Shown here: piece after piece, positions 22,979-33,704 of the stretch | How the letters are laid out: each line of letters begins with the position of its first letter | Position numbering within the stretch: the stretch's first letter is position 1 | From: Alectoria sarmentosa | Taxonomy: Eukaryota; Ascomycota; Lecanoromycetes; Lecanorales; Parmeliaceae | Length of the DNA stretch: 64,000 bases | NCBI GenBank assembly: GCA_009733775.1 | Contig: WOGZ01000042.1 | Location: forward strand, 1 to 64,000 | Reading direction: 5' to 3' | Made by a program: the position numbers and the translations under genes | The notes under the pieces: generated by a model | The model's database searches: none | What the model was told of the DNA's origin: nothing | What the model saw: the letters and a program-made list of their open reading frames with translations, nothing else

Positions 22979-23439
22979 GCGTGGGGTGTTCCGGTGGAGA
23001 TCTGAAGCTTCAAGTTGCGTTACGAGTCTCAATAACGATGTTAATGATTGAGATAGAAAAACGATGAAGGCAACTTCGCTGCCGTGATATTGACGTGATG
23101 CAATGACAGGGTCTACCCTTTTTACAAGCCTAGCCCAGCCCAGCCCAGCCCAGCGCCCACCAATATCGCTGTTGCCCTGCCTATTGCATCTGCTACTTGT
23201 TCGTGATCCATATTCCCGATGTGCGAATAGCTGAAACGTTAGCTATTGAACTCTCGAGATGCAACGATTGCTGACATACTTTGTTTTCTGAACCCTTTGA
23301 CGGCCGAGTCTTTTGGCACACACATCAAAAGACTCGAACTGCAACTACGAGAAAACAAGATGAATGAGCGAGCGAGGGGGACAAAACGGTAGTATAATGG
23401 GTATTGACGCTTCCTCAATTCCACTCCATGTCTTTATCA
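22979..23439. other. NRPS 3' flank
   Basis: 461 bases between convergent genes. It contains a CCCAG tandem run near 23128-23153 and no gene. Confidence 0.6.
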
Positions 23440-23849
23440 CTATCGCCCTATTTCCACTTTCCCACAGTCGCCCCTCTCCGGCTCATTCGGCCAATCATCG
23501 ACGAAGAGCAGCTCGAAGAGATCTCTCATCTCATCTCTGACCGTCCGAAGGTACTTCTTGGCCTCCTTGAGCGAGGTAAGCCCTTCTTCCGGAACTTCTA
23601 ATCCCTCGCGGTGCCATTTTTCGATTCCGTTACTGGTGACTAGCGCCGCTTTCTGTCGATGACGTGGTTAGATTAGGGAGATCGGGATTCGTGCGTCTAT
23701 GTATCTAGGCGGGAAGGTTGGCTCACCAAGTCATAATGGATATCTTTCAACCGGGTGGTCAACTCCTTGTCTTTTTCCTGTATTTGGTCAAGGGAGTGGT
23801 CAAGTTGTTGGTACAATAGGTCGATGTTGATCGTTATACTTGATGCCAT
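23440..23849 (-). CDS. Small coiled-coil protein
   Basis: Two exons (23849-23727 and 23652-23440; 74-nt intron, GTGAGC/GACAG) give 111 residues. The N-terminal half is a heptad-rich coiled coil (LYQQLDHSLDQIQEKDKEL). The splice joins DIHYDL to KAALVTSNGIEKWHREG, and a second helical stretch LKEAKKYLRTVRDEM follows. The tail is acidic. No signal peptide, membrane segment or catalytic motif is seen. Both exons stay open and the reading frame is continuous, which supports a real gene, but I do not recognise the family. It is convergent with the NRPS. Confidence 0.5.
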
Positions 23850-24301
23850 GGTGAATTGGGATCTGGATGTTCCAAGAGTTTCGGTGGTCAACATGCTTTG
23901 AGAGCTTGATTGAGGTATGAGGAGACTGCAAGAGTAGGAGGGCTTTTCTAGGCTTGGCCACGATAAGTGAGCCAAGGGCACGGGCACAGACACAGACATG
24001 GCAACCATCTCGGGGAAGCCAAGGTGACGTGGCTGAGAAAGGATCTACGCGCTGGATGATGTGCTATTCCAGATCTGAATCGAGATCAACTCAAGATGAA
24101 AGATAGTCTGATCTCTGGTAGGAACACGGAGAGCATTCTCTAAGACACAAAACTTCTTCTCTTCTCTTCTCTTCTCTTCTCTTCTCTTCTCTTCTCTTCT
24201 CTTCTCCCCTCTTCTCCCCTCTTCTCCCCTCTCTTACTCCGCAATACTGTAATCCAGCGTCTTTCATCTCGGGTTTCGGAGTACTTATCGCATAGCAAAC
24301 T
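23850..24301. other. Spacer with pyrimidine repeat
   Basis: Contains the (TTCTC)n tract listed separately and the promoter of the coiled-coil gene; no other gene seen. Confidence 0.6.
24154..24231. repeat. (TTCTC)n polypyrimidine tract
   Basis: About 78 bases of TTCTC units grading into CCCCTCTTCT units, just downstream of the Cys-rich membrane-protein gene. Confidence 0.95.
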
Positions 24302-25198
24302 TCAATTTCGAGGACCATCCCCAACCAGCTCATGCTCGACGCCGTTATGATATAATTCATGAATTCCATTCCCAAGTACCTCATGCTTTGGCGCATCGTG
24401 TTGAGTCAGTTCGTAATGTGTAAGATCAAGCTCTTGCATCTCTGGTGTTGTATCTTCCCGTCCTGGAGATCCTTCTCCCATCTGGCTCCGCAATTGAAGG
24501 AGACGCTGTCTAAATTTTCGATTCTGGAAGACAAAGAATGCAAGGACTGCGAGCAGGACGACAACGATGGCAATAGGTATACCGATTTCTATGCCCGTCT
24601 TTGAATTGTGGCTTTGGTCTGTAGGTTGCGGTGAAGGCGAGCTTGTGGACGTTTTGGACGGTGTGGCCCGAATTTGAGTCGACGTTGCTACGGTGGTCTG
24701 GCTTATTGACCGTACTGAGGTACCGAGGCTTGAGGAAGACGAGGAGGCTGATGTGAATGTTGTGCCCGAGGTAATGGAAGTCGTCGGAGTGGCACTGGAC
24801 GATTCCGAGGAGCCAACCGCCGTTGAGTCACCTATACTGTCGATCGTGGAGAAGGGATACGGCTCGAGTGCCGTAGTGAGATTGGTATTGCAGCAATTGG
24901 TACCACCGAGGTCTTGTCCTGACGCACCTGCGCAGCACCAACTGTTGCCATTGGACTCGCAACGACTCACTTCGGTGTAGCCGTCGAATTGACTTTGATT
25001 GCAGAACGACAGACACTTCTGATAAGTAGGATCTGTACATGTGCTTTGCGAGTAGGCAGTCGTTCCATGCTCTCGGCAGAGCCCATTGGACAAGCAGTCC
25101 CAACCGCTACCGCAACAGGAGAATATATTGGAGAAGCCACAGGGGATATCGCTCGATTCAGTCCCGTCCTCCTTGTAGCAAGTGGTGCCGTTGCTCAT
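24302..25198 (-). CDS. Cys-rich single-pass surface protein
   Basis: The open frame has 298 codons. Residues 1-~110 are a Cys-rich extracellular domain (GSGWDCLSNGLC, CLSFCNQSQFDGY, NSWCCAGASG, TNCC). A ~90-residue Ser/Thr-rich, probably O-glycosylated stalk follows. One membrane helix, IGIPIAIVVVLLAVLAFFVF, is followed by a basic stop-transfer segment (QNRKFRQR) and an acidic cytosolic tail. This layout is common in ascomycete cell-wall sensor-like proteins; the ligand is unknown. No signal peptide is present at the first ATG of this frame. An in-frame stop precedes a possible TTTGTAG acceptor at ~25230, so a 5' exon with the signal peptide is likely missing from this model. Confidence 0.65.
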   Translation of the reverse strand: MSNGTTCYKEDGTESSDIPCGFSNIFSCCGSGWDCLSNGLCREHGTTAYSQSTCTDPTYQKCLSFCNQSQFDGYTEVSRCESNGNSWCCAGASGQDLGGTNCCNTNLTTALEPYPFSTIDSIGDSTAVGSSESSSATPTTSITSGTTFTSASSSSSSLGTSVRSISQTTVATSTQIRATPSKTSTSSPSPQPTDQSHNSKTGIEIGIPIAIVVVLLAVLAFFVFQNRKFRQRLLQLRSQMGEGSPGREDTTPEMQELDLTHYELTQHDAPKHEVLGNGIHELYHNGVEHELVGDGPRN

Positions 25199-26278
25199 GC
25201 TCTCAATAAACAGTCGAATTGTTGGCTACAAAGCCTGGCGTATTCGTAATTTTTACCAAAACATCCAAGATATCCAGACGTATTTACTGACATTGTGAGA
25301 GAAATATCCAAGGATGAGGAAATGTCAGATTTATAATCGTGCTCCAGCATCCTGTTACTGGGTAAAGCTGTGAGGCTGTGCCCTGAAACAGGCACCTCCT
25401 CTGGGATCTTTGCTCCTGCATGAGGCTGATACTGATATCGAGCAAAATTGCCGACCATCAGACCCTATTGCAGCAATGCAACCCCATGTTGCCTCGGCTG
25501 TCCAACGTTTCACAGGCTATGTGGCGATCCCAGAGCTGAGTGCCGAAAGTGAGTGCACGGCACAGTTAGCAAACCTGCTTTGGCAATAGCAAGCGACAGC
25601 TTCAAATCGTTGAACAAGGCATTTCCAGCAGTGAGGAGAAAAAGCGCGATGATAGAATTGATAAAAGGTAGGGAACACTGATGAGCGAGCATAGCGGGAA
25701 CGAAAGATTACAGTACATCTCCAGAGCATCCGTCATACCGACCTAATTGATAAGATAGCCAGTCCGGCTACTGCACCTAGGGAATAAGGCTGCGGGCCGA
25801 AACCCCTCGAAACGAAGTTCGACCTTGAGTTGTGGCGAATGGTGATGTGAAGTTTCTTTCGTTTTCAAGTTTTAATACAACAACGGCTTCCCGCCTTTGT
25901 CCAAATGTCCAAAGAGGTGGATGACAGACAATGTGACTGTGAAGACTGGTAAAGAAGAGATGCGCCTGCAAATAGTATGAAATGCAAGCCGGTCTCATTG
26001 ACAATTGCACACCTCCCTACTCTATCAACCGTTTCTTTGAGATGAACTCGCTCCACGTCTTCATCATATACGTGGCCCTGCTCAAGAAGATCCACGCAAC
26101 TGATTTACCTCGCGAAGCCGAGCATAATAGTCCAGCCTCCTCTATTCACTAATGGGACGCGTCACAATTTCCCCAGCCGCCCGTCCAGATGGACGCCTCA
26201 ACGGAAGGCCCAACTCTTCCTCGTACATCATCATGTTAAGGGGGGGCAGAAAATCGCCTCCATAGTCTCTCTCACCGA
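25199..26278. other. ~1.1 kb with no supportable gene
   Basis: It may contain a 5' exon of the Cys-rich surface protein near 25240-25460. Otherwise only short open frames without recognisable motifs are present. Confidence 0.5.
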
Positions 26279-26659
26279 TCACACACCTCCCCATTGTCCC
26301 TCCCTATCACCCGGACGCCTCGGCCTCTCATATCCTTCGAATTGGTCCGACCAGGTTTCCAAAGAAGGCGACGGCAATTGAGGCAGGAGCTCAGCGCGAC
26401 ACATTGGACAGCTCCTCGGAGATCTGTCTCCGTTTGACGACAGCCACTTTATCATGCAGTCTTTCCCAAAAATGTGGCCGCATGGGAGGAGTACTGGTGG
26501 CTCATTCAGGAGTCCTTCGGCGAAGGGCTCCATGCATATGTGACAAGTCTTCCGCTCGTCTCGTAAATCTGTCATTTTGGGGTTGGGTAGGTCAGAGACA
26601 AATTTTGTGACTGTTGACTGCAGAGTCGGTGTGGTGGTCTCGAAGGGAATAGAATTCAT
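26279..26659 (-). CDS. RING-finger protein
   Basis: Single exon, 126 residues. The RING spans ~38-93: CHIC, a 13-residue loop, LPCGHIFGKDC, IKWL, and CPMC. The ligand order fits the common fungal RING variant where the residue three after the His is Gly (GHIFG) instead of Cys, so one zinc position departs from the textbook C3HC4. A ubiquitin E3 role is inferred from the domain; no substrate-binding domain is present. The acidic/basic tail is short and disordered. The start is the first ATG of the frame. A longer protein with upstream exons is possible but not needed. Confidence 0.8.
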   Translation of the reverse strand: MNSIPFETTTPTLQSTVTKFVSDLPNPKMTDLRDERKTCHICMEPFAEGLLNEPPVLLPCGHIFGKDCMIKWLSSNGDRSPRSCPMCRAELLPQLPSPSLETWSDQFEGYERPRRPGDREGQWGGV

Positions 26660-27168
26660 AGTGAGAAGTCGACGGGTTATTAATCACCAAAGAGGAAGAG
26701 TTTGCGGGCTGAGAGTCTGTTAGATTGGTGAAGTCGAGGCTCGAGCGTCTGACAGATGGTCGAAAGTTGAGGTGTGTCGTTCTTGCGAATCCGCACGGTG
26801 GGCTACTTGTTTGCTGATGAACCCATTATTGAATGAATTATCCCAAGGCGGATTGCCACATGCTTGGGCTGCTAGTGTTGACTGAATCTGTGTACGAGGT
26901 GTCATTGATGAATTGTGTTACTCGACGGGAAGATGTGAGAAGAAGACGCCAAGCGTGCGGTGGTATCTGCGAGTACAAGAAAGTTCATCGTAGATGGGCG
27001 AGAAAAAAAAAGAGCACCGTTAGACGAGGTTGCTCGGCTGTATGGAGGCAGGAACTATCTTTCATTAATGGAACCCACACAGAGCATTATCATAACCATT
27101 ACAGACATCAAATACTTCAAACGCAGGCACACTTCTTGTCTACACTGATAGACCCGCTGACGGTGACC
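26660..27168. other. Spacer
   Basis: 509 bases upstream of the RING gene; no further gene recognised. A long plus-strand open frame at 26833-27510 is antisense to the next gene. Confidence 0.5.
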
Positions 27169-27639
27169 TCACGGGTACTCGTCGAAAGCAATTGCGCGGA
27201 ACACTATCTTCAATTTTTGCATCACAGACTTTTTTCCTCCCTCCTTCCGACCCGTCATCGCCTCCCTATCCTTTCTATCGGTCTCCTCCCGATTCAAATC
27301 CATCATGGCCTGGCTGATATTTCCTTGCATCCAAAGGTCCGAGTGAAACGGGCAAGAGGCCTTGGTGTCTTCCCTGACGCACTCAATGTGCTTGCAGTCA
27401 ACGGGTTGAAAGTATTCCTGGGCTTGGTAATGAATGCCGTCATACAGTATGACATTGCAGGGGCCTATGTTGCAACGCGCCATGGACAGTATCGGTGTCC
27501 AAGCTGGTAACCCCGCTCGCTTCTTAGAGAAGGCTTTTTTGACATCAGCGCAGTATTCGGGCTCAGCGATGAAATGTCTGCAGTTGCAGTCGACGTCACG
27601 GTCTTGCTCTTTGCAGAGGATATATGAGAGCTTGCACAT
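27169..27639 (-). CDS. Small Cys-containing protein, member A of a pair
   Basis: 156 residues from the ATG at 27639. It begins MCKLSYILC and has Cys-x-Cys (DCNCRHF), a C...C pair (MARCNIGPC), VDC, and CPFHSDL, then a charged Lys/Arg-rich helical tail. The arrangement MC-hydrophobic...CxC...[VI]DC...CP[FY]H[SG]DL is shared with the protein at 28702-29109, so the two look like local paralogues. The Cys/His pattern could bind zinc. No signal peptide. Function not recognised. The frame stays open upstream of this ATG, so the start is a choice based on alignment with the second copy. Confidence 0.5.
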   Translation of the reverse strand: MCKLSYILCKEQDRDVDCNCRHFIAEPEYCADVKKAFSKKRAGLPAWTPILSMARCNIGPCNVILYDGIHYQAQEYFQPVDCKHIECVREDTKASCPFHSDLWMQGNISQAMMDLNREETDRKDREAMTGRKEGGKKSVMQKLKIVFRAIAFDEYP

Positions 27640-28701
27640 GATCCTGGTCTTGCAAGTATGGCACTGGTGATGTTGGATGGTAGGCAGCTGCTTGCCGTAG
27701 GATACTGCTCTAATGCTGGTCCTGTAAGCGAAGATATGAAGGCGCCGTTGGTGTCGTCTCTGGATGTCAACACGCTGTATGCTCGTCCCGCGAGAGAGGC
27801 TGAATGTAGCTGCTGCCAGATGACAATCAACTCTTTGGCGTAGGATTCGAATCTGATGCTCGTCCTGCAAGCAATAGTATGAATATGACGTTGGCTGCGC
27901 TTCTTGACGCTATCCTGCTGCTTGGCGGAGACTTTGGACGCAGATCGCAATAATTTTGGCTGCACTCCAGGAAATCGAGCTTTTCGTAGCACTGGTCTGA
28001 CTCTTTCAACAAGGGGACACAAAGGCTTTTATAATAAAGACTGCGCTTTGAAACGTCAAGGTGGCGTTGAGAAGTGTTATTGTTCCAAATCAGCCGCCAC
28101 GCCGGAACAAGGTTGAATCTGGGCGACACAACTCTTGTAAGAGATAACAAGGCAGAAAGAGGAAACGCTGGACATGATGAATCGTCGCGAAACGTATCAA
28201 ACCCCGATGAAACCGATAGTGCATCTGTTTCGATGACTGTTTCCAAGCCAGGCGACAAATAAATTCCTATCTACTGGGTTACAGAGCAAGCCGTGGAGAA
28301 AGGCCCAGCACGCACCCAGTACCAAGCGAAATTTTCATGTACGAATGAAGACTACTGTAGAGGATAGAGTGAGCAAAAGGGCGCGACAGGGGACAATTAC
28401 TTTGTCGTCGTTTGCAAAAGCCATCATCCACAGCATTATTTACAAAGCATCATCTCCGCCGCGGAGCCGTCGACCACCCCCCTTTGGCATCATGTCCTGC
28501 ATCTATGATTTGTTGGCAGTGACAGCACATGATCGCCTTAACATACAAAATGGACCAGCCACCAAGAGCCCTAAAAACCCACAAAAGCATGTCACTATGA
28601 AATTCCCGCTCCCGATCCCACGGCGTTGAGTACGCTCCCTGCTATAGCATCCCAACTCGGTTCAACGCTGTGCCGTCCCTTTGCAACGCCGCCGCCTTCC
28701 T
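27640..28701. other. ~1.1 kb between the paired genes
   Basis: Minus-strand open frames at 27827-28258 include several Cys, but I could not join them to either neighbour. No gene claimed. Confidence 0.45.
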
Positions 28702-29109
28702 CTATCGCACGACACATTCTGTCTTGTTGATTTTCTTCTCGTGCTCCGTCCTGCCCTGCGTAGCTGCAATCTCTGCCTCCTGTTCCTCCTCCTCCAGTCT
28801 CTTCGTCAGGTCACCATGGTAAGGACACGGCTTTTGGTGTTCGAGATACTGAAGGATGTATGCCTGGTTCGGACAATCGATCTGAGTGAAATGTTGATTG
28901 CGCTCCGGATCTACAGTCTGGTAACGGACCGAGTCCTTGTCAAAATCGACAGCGGGACCTTCATCGGGTTCTATCCAAACCCGCTCACCCCAGTTTGTCT
29001 TGACCTTGTACCGCGGATACTTTTCTAGGAACGCAGAGCAATGTTTTGGTCCGCCATGAAAAGGTTTGCATTTGCATGGCTCCCATTGGATAAATTTGAA
29101 TATGCACAT
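28702..29109 (-). CDS. Small Cys-containing protein, member B of a pair
   Basis: 135 residues, start at the first ATG. It begins MCIFKFIQWEPCKCKPF. GGPKHCSAFLEKYPR, an acidic middle, IDCPNQAYILQYLEHQ, CPYHGDL and a Glu-rich helical tail follow. Cysteine and His positions match the protein at 27169-27639 in order, while the rest has diverged strongly. No signal peptide or membrane segment. Likely a cytosolic or nuclear metal-binding fold, but this is inference from Cys/His spacing. Same strand as its paralogue, ~1.06 kb apart. Confidence 0.55.
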   Translation of the reverse strand: MCIFKFIQWEPCKCKPFHGGPKHCSAFLEKYPRYKVKTNWGERVWIEPDEGPAVDFDKDSVRYQTVDPERNQHFTQIDCPNQAYILQYLEHQKPCPYHGDLTKRLEEEEQEAEIAATQGRTEHEKKINKTECVVR

Positions 29110-30281
29110 AATTCCTGTACTTGTGAGAAGGTATGCTGCTGTGCTTTGAGCGCGCTGGAATGCTGTCTCGTGGAAGATTCGGATGTCGATTGCGGTTTCT
29201 TCGACTGTACTCTGGTAGGTCTTGGAGAGGGAGGTGTGGAATGGAATGGTATGGTATGTCTGTCGGTGGTGATTCTGATGCTAGGCTGCTTGTCGGAAAA
29301 GGATCTTAAGGTATCTAACAGTTCTTTTGGCTATTTTGCAGTAGATTGCGAACTTCATGGTAACTGATCTGGTCCTTCCATCTCCGGGGGACATGCGAGC
29401 TTTTATACCTAAGCCCGCGCTCTGGGACAAGGCGACCCCCGATGCAGAATATCATTGCTCACCAACAGCTGCAACGCGAAGGGGGAAATCCTGATACTGG
29501 GTCACAGAACTCAAACGCCAATGACTCGCTCGAGGCCCCCCTTTGACTATGGGCGGGGGTAGTCGGAGAATATGAGGCAAAGGAGAAGTGGATAATGGAA
29601 CGAATGAGGACGTCACGTGATTTCGAAACGAAGCGTGCGCTGATGAAACAGAATGCTGTAACCTACCGCCTGGATAGAGGTTACAGAACAGGCAGACAGC
29701 CTTGAGTTGAGACTCGATATTCTACGCTGGAACACCATCTCTGTCACCGACACCCTTTCCATATTTCTGTCACCTGTGATACCGAGAAACGCTCCTGCGA
29801 CGTCAGAGGCTCGAATTCACCTCACGTCTCAGACGGTGATGTCGCTATGAGCATCACAGCCAATCGTTTGAAAGCCTTGGGCTTCGAGACAGACGAGGCA
29901 GCCTCCGTGGCTGCCCTTGGTCTCAGAATCGTTATGCTCTGAACATCTAGCAAGCGTCAGAAGCAAGGAGAGACGATTTGAGAAGGTAGTAAGTCTGTCT
30001 TGTGTATGAAAGCTGGGCGTCTTTCCTCCATCTGCTCTTTTCCTCCTCACAAGACTTCTTCAGAACATTCTTTCATCTGCTCATTCTCTCACCATAAGAT
30101 ATCCTCGGCACAAAACGGACTTACTCGTCATTAAAGGTTTGCACATCATGATCATCATCATCTTCCTTGACCAAGTCACTGTCTGAAGACCGACACTTCA
30201 TCTGTCTCATTCAGAAGATATCCCTGCGCAAACATACCACCCCCTTCTCCGGTACCAGCACCGGAGCCGATCCGCCGCGAT
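29110..30281. other. ~1.2 kb divergent spacer
   Basis: No gene recognised. The last ~110 bases are open in frame with the next gene and encode a Pro-rich stretch, so they are probably its 5' coding part or exon. Confidence 0.5.
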
Positions 30282-31132
30282 GTGGACCGTACAAAAATTC
30301 CGGATGTTGAAAATCCACTAAACAAAAGACGGGTGTACCTATTAGAGCCCATGCCCATTAGAACACTCTGCATCACCTACGCTAGCTACATGTGGTACGA
30401 TTATGAAGGACGACTACTACTTCGAGAAGAGGTCCATGGAATATCTGCAATCTTATACGGCCAAGGGGCCCGCTTCTTCCACTACATGTACGACGGATTC
30501 GAAGACCCTAACAACGTAGTGCGAATACGACTCCAAGCCCTGGGGGAGAAGGAGAAAGAAGACTTGACATACCAAGCTGGACTGTTTTTTCTCGACCTTC
30601 TAAAAACAGAGAAGCCAGACTCAGAGCTGATGCTCTTCGTGGGTTGTGAGTTCAAAAATGATTCTGCCAACCAGAATTCCGCTGACTCGTCACTTTTGCT
30701 GCCGAACAGCCTGGGGAGATCTCAACTTTGCGTATTGGAGAGCCTGAAAGACCACAGTTGGGTAACAAGAATTTGCGGGACGACCAGCTTTGCCTTATTC
30801 ACGCTATCAACCACTAGTGTAATGACCGCGAAGGCAACGACATAGCCGAATCCGTTAGAATGGATATGATTGCCGACCATTACGGTTTCAAGGTGGGAAA
30901 ACAAGCAAAAGTCACCTTCAGGAGATTGACTAATCCCAATATCCCGGTCAACGAGAAAGTGGCTGCTGTGGCTGAGAAACACAGTGACTTTTTTAGGCGT
31001 AAGGTTCTTGACGTGCAAACGAAGTATGAGAAAGAAAAGTTAGGATTACCAGATCGGCCTCCCACCGATATGCAGAAGGAGTATGAGAGAGAAGTGTTAG
31101 GTTTACCACTTCAGCCTGTCATAGGCCAATAA
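30282..31132 (+). CDS. Unrecognised protein with duplicated C-terminal motif
   Basis: Exons 30282-30761 and 30818-31132 (56-nt intron, GTAACA/CACTAG with CTATCAAC upstream) give at least 264 residues. The 5' end is unresolved: the frame is open back to 30171 and encodes PPPSPVPAPEP, and the first codon used here is GTG, not a true start. The N-terminal part has GISAILYGQGARFFHYMYDG and LTYQAGLFFLDLL, which read like a folded alpha/beta domain. The C-terminus has two tandem copies of a ~17-residue unit, (T/E)-(K)-YE-(K/R)-E-x-LGLP, at YEKEKLGLPDRPP and YEREVLGLPLQP. No family recognised. A competing splice at GTGAGT (30647) would truncate the protein. Confidence 0.45.
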
Positions 31133-32753
31133 GTTGATCTATGCTCTATTGAGGGCGAGAAGGAAGTGCTTACAATTACCCCAAGGCTCCTCAAGCCGAT
31201 ATGTAATCAGCAACTACTTCATGTCTTGAAGGATTCTCCGTGCAAGCAACCGCCCTAAATCCAGGCCAGCAGACCGATCCTGAAAGAGATCGTGATCCTG
31301 TTTCCATTCAAGAACAAAGCCGGAAAGGAAAGGGAAGGCAAGGATCTGAGGACAGGTCCAGGTCACCTACAGCGGTAAAGGCAAGGCGAATAGCTGGGGA
31401 CGAGTATCCAAGGCGTCGTTGAGAATACTAGGTTGCGCATCGGGATTATGGAAGACAGTGAGATGAGAGATGGGCGGGGGATTAGGGATTGATTGAAAAC
31501 GGGTGCACGGGCGGTAGTGACACTTGTTAGCGCCGACTGATACTTTTATTGGATGCAGCGGCAGCGAATAGAGCTTGCTTATGTTGAACTTGGCGAATAG
31601 TGTTCCTTACGCATCACACGTCGAGTTGTGTGGAATGCTGATGCAAGCTGCTAGTGGTTGACACCTTCCGAGCACAATTACCGAAAGCGAAGGAGCGGAT
31701 GCATGCATGTTTCAATCACCAAAAACGTATAGATCTCCGTGCCTCTTATTTGCTTATCCCAAGCGTGCTGTTTGGCCTAAGGTAGAGTCCCAATGGGCTC
31801 TGATGTCGCACGTGATGTCAAAGGTGGTGCCGGAGGATTTGACTGTAGGAAATATAAGGCAGTCCTTGTGGGTCAGAACACGAAAACAATTCTGCTGTGA
31901 GCGGGCTCCCTCGCGCGTATTGACTCGATTCGTATAAGATACTGTCTTCGCGTTCTTCAGCACTGAAACCTCATAGACCCTCCATACTTATAGCAAGCCT
32001 ATCATGCATATATACCATCCGCGTACTTCTCCTTGCCATCCAGGCCTTGAGCACCGGCGCTCTGGGTACACCTGCATTAATTGACGGCCAACCAGGCGGT
32101 TTCGGAAACTCGGTCAAAATGCGTGTCTCTCGGTCTACGCCTGGGACGATAGCAACTGCACGTGCGCCCCGTTTGCAAACAGCGACAGCCTCAGCTTGTA
32201 CTGGGATTCGATGCAGCCCACTGAATCATATGTCGTTGGAGGTCAGTAGTGACAGCGATGGTGAACATAAAGGCAGGAGATGTTCGTGAAGGAAATTGGG
32301 GTTCTTTGGTCATTCATTTCGTAGGCGCAAGCATGTGTACGAGAATACGGAACGCGGATCTTCGACAAGTGCTGTTTTGACGATTCTGGTTGGAGTGAGA
32401 GACGATAAGGCAGGAAGAAGGATGAATGGATAAGTATACGTACGAGGTGAAAATGGGGTTAGCACTAGGCACTAGTACCCCGATGAAACTAAACTGTTTC
32501 GTTTCACGGTCGTTCGCTGTCGCAAGTAAGGAAGATGGGGGTGACATGAGACAGGACATGGTAACAGCATCTAAACAGAGGACCAAACGGAGAGGACCAA
32601 ACTGGAGTTGCAGAATCGTCTCTAAGGAATAGAAAGTAGGATTGCCTCGCTCCCACCTCGCACACCTCAGATTGGTTCTTCCCCGAACCCGACCTTCGCA
32701 GTGCCCAGACCAGCTCTCGTACACTCTTCATACTGACGCACAACAAATCTATC
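31133..32753. other. 1.6 kb with no supportable gene
   Basis: Short open frames only, including a basic 60-codon frame at 31240-31422 that could be a 3' exon but has no clear donor. Confidence 0.5.
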
Positions 32754-33164
32754 ATGCGCATCATCCTCTCCCTTTTGTTCATAATCTGTACTTCGAATGC
32801 CTCTAAACATCAACACCCAACGACACCCTACACAACGACACCCTACCCAAACATCACTATCACAATTGGGACGAGCACCGATTGCGGGTACGCCGAAGCT
32901 GGAGGCAAGGTTGATCTAAATTCCAATGTCCAGTAGCTAATGATGCTTCCAATTGCCGAGAACTACGTCACTGGCTCCTTAACCCAGTCTTATTGGCTCA
33001 GCCGAGACCTGATCAGCACCGAGCGCCTCGACTGGAGTGCATGTACATTTGAAACTGGAGCCTGCGACGATCTGGGAGATTGTCCGAATGTGCCATGTTC
33101 CTGCTCAGAACAAGCCCGGATGCAAATGGCAACGCTCTGCTCGCAAAGACATGGTATTTACTGA
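32754..33164 (+). CDS. Candidate small secreted Cys-rich protein
   Basis: Two exons (32754-32887 and 33002-33164) are inferred. The 114-nt intron has donor GTACGC and acceptor GGCTCAG, with CTTAAC upstream of the acceptor. The product has 98 residues. The first ~16 residues have the form of a signal peptide: MR, a hydrophobic ILSLLFIICTS core and a small-residue cleavage region SNAS. A Thr/Pro-rich stretch follows, then about seven Cys (DCG, SAC, GAC, GDC, VPCSC, LC), enough for three disulfides. Size and composition fit a fungal secreted effector-like or wall protein. No homologue recognised; the splice is the weak point. Confidence 0.4.
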
Positions 33165-33704
33165 GGCCTGGAGCACAAGTAAGTCATCTCCCTCGAGAAG
33201 AGTAGCTTGTAAGATACATACTGAATTTGAATGCTTGGTGCGCGAATCTTTGGAACGTTACCACCGCCCCTGGTTACATAACGCCGGCGGAACAAAACAA
33301 GACATATTAGCGACGGGCTCAGCGGCAGGACGGATCATTGAAACGAATCGGATGTTTCTTTGCCTGGTGCAGCCACATGGTCGAGGAGCTCTAGAGCGCA
33401 CGTCTTCAAGGGGTGCCGTTTTGGCCGCCCTGGCTGTCCGGCAGAGATGATCAATAGTCAGCACAGCCAGACAAACTTGTTTTGGGGTAACATCTTTTCA
33501 AGCGCCTGGACGAGTTGCGAAATCCACAAGGTTTCTGATAGATTAGCGAAACTCATGAGAAGTTGTATGAAATCGAATGCCGTAGTACTTCTATACAATG
33601 CGAGAGGGGAGACTCTACATGCAGCTCACAACACTTTATTTGATGCGACGCGCGCAAGTGTATATTTCAAGAATAGAATAAATCAGCAATTTTTTCCACA
33701 AGGG
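33165..33704. other. Spacer
   Basis: 540 bases; no gene recognised. Confidence 0.5.

Noticed and set aside
26833..27510. 225-codon plus-strand open frame
   Set aside because: Antisense to the Cys/His protein gene, with no recognisable motif.
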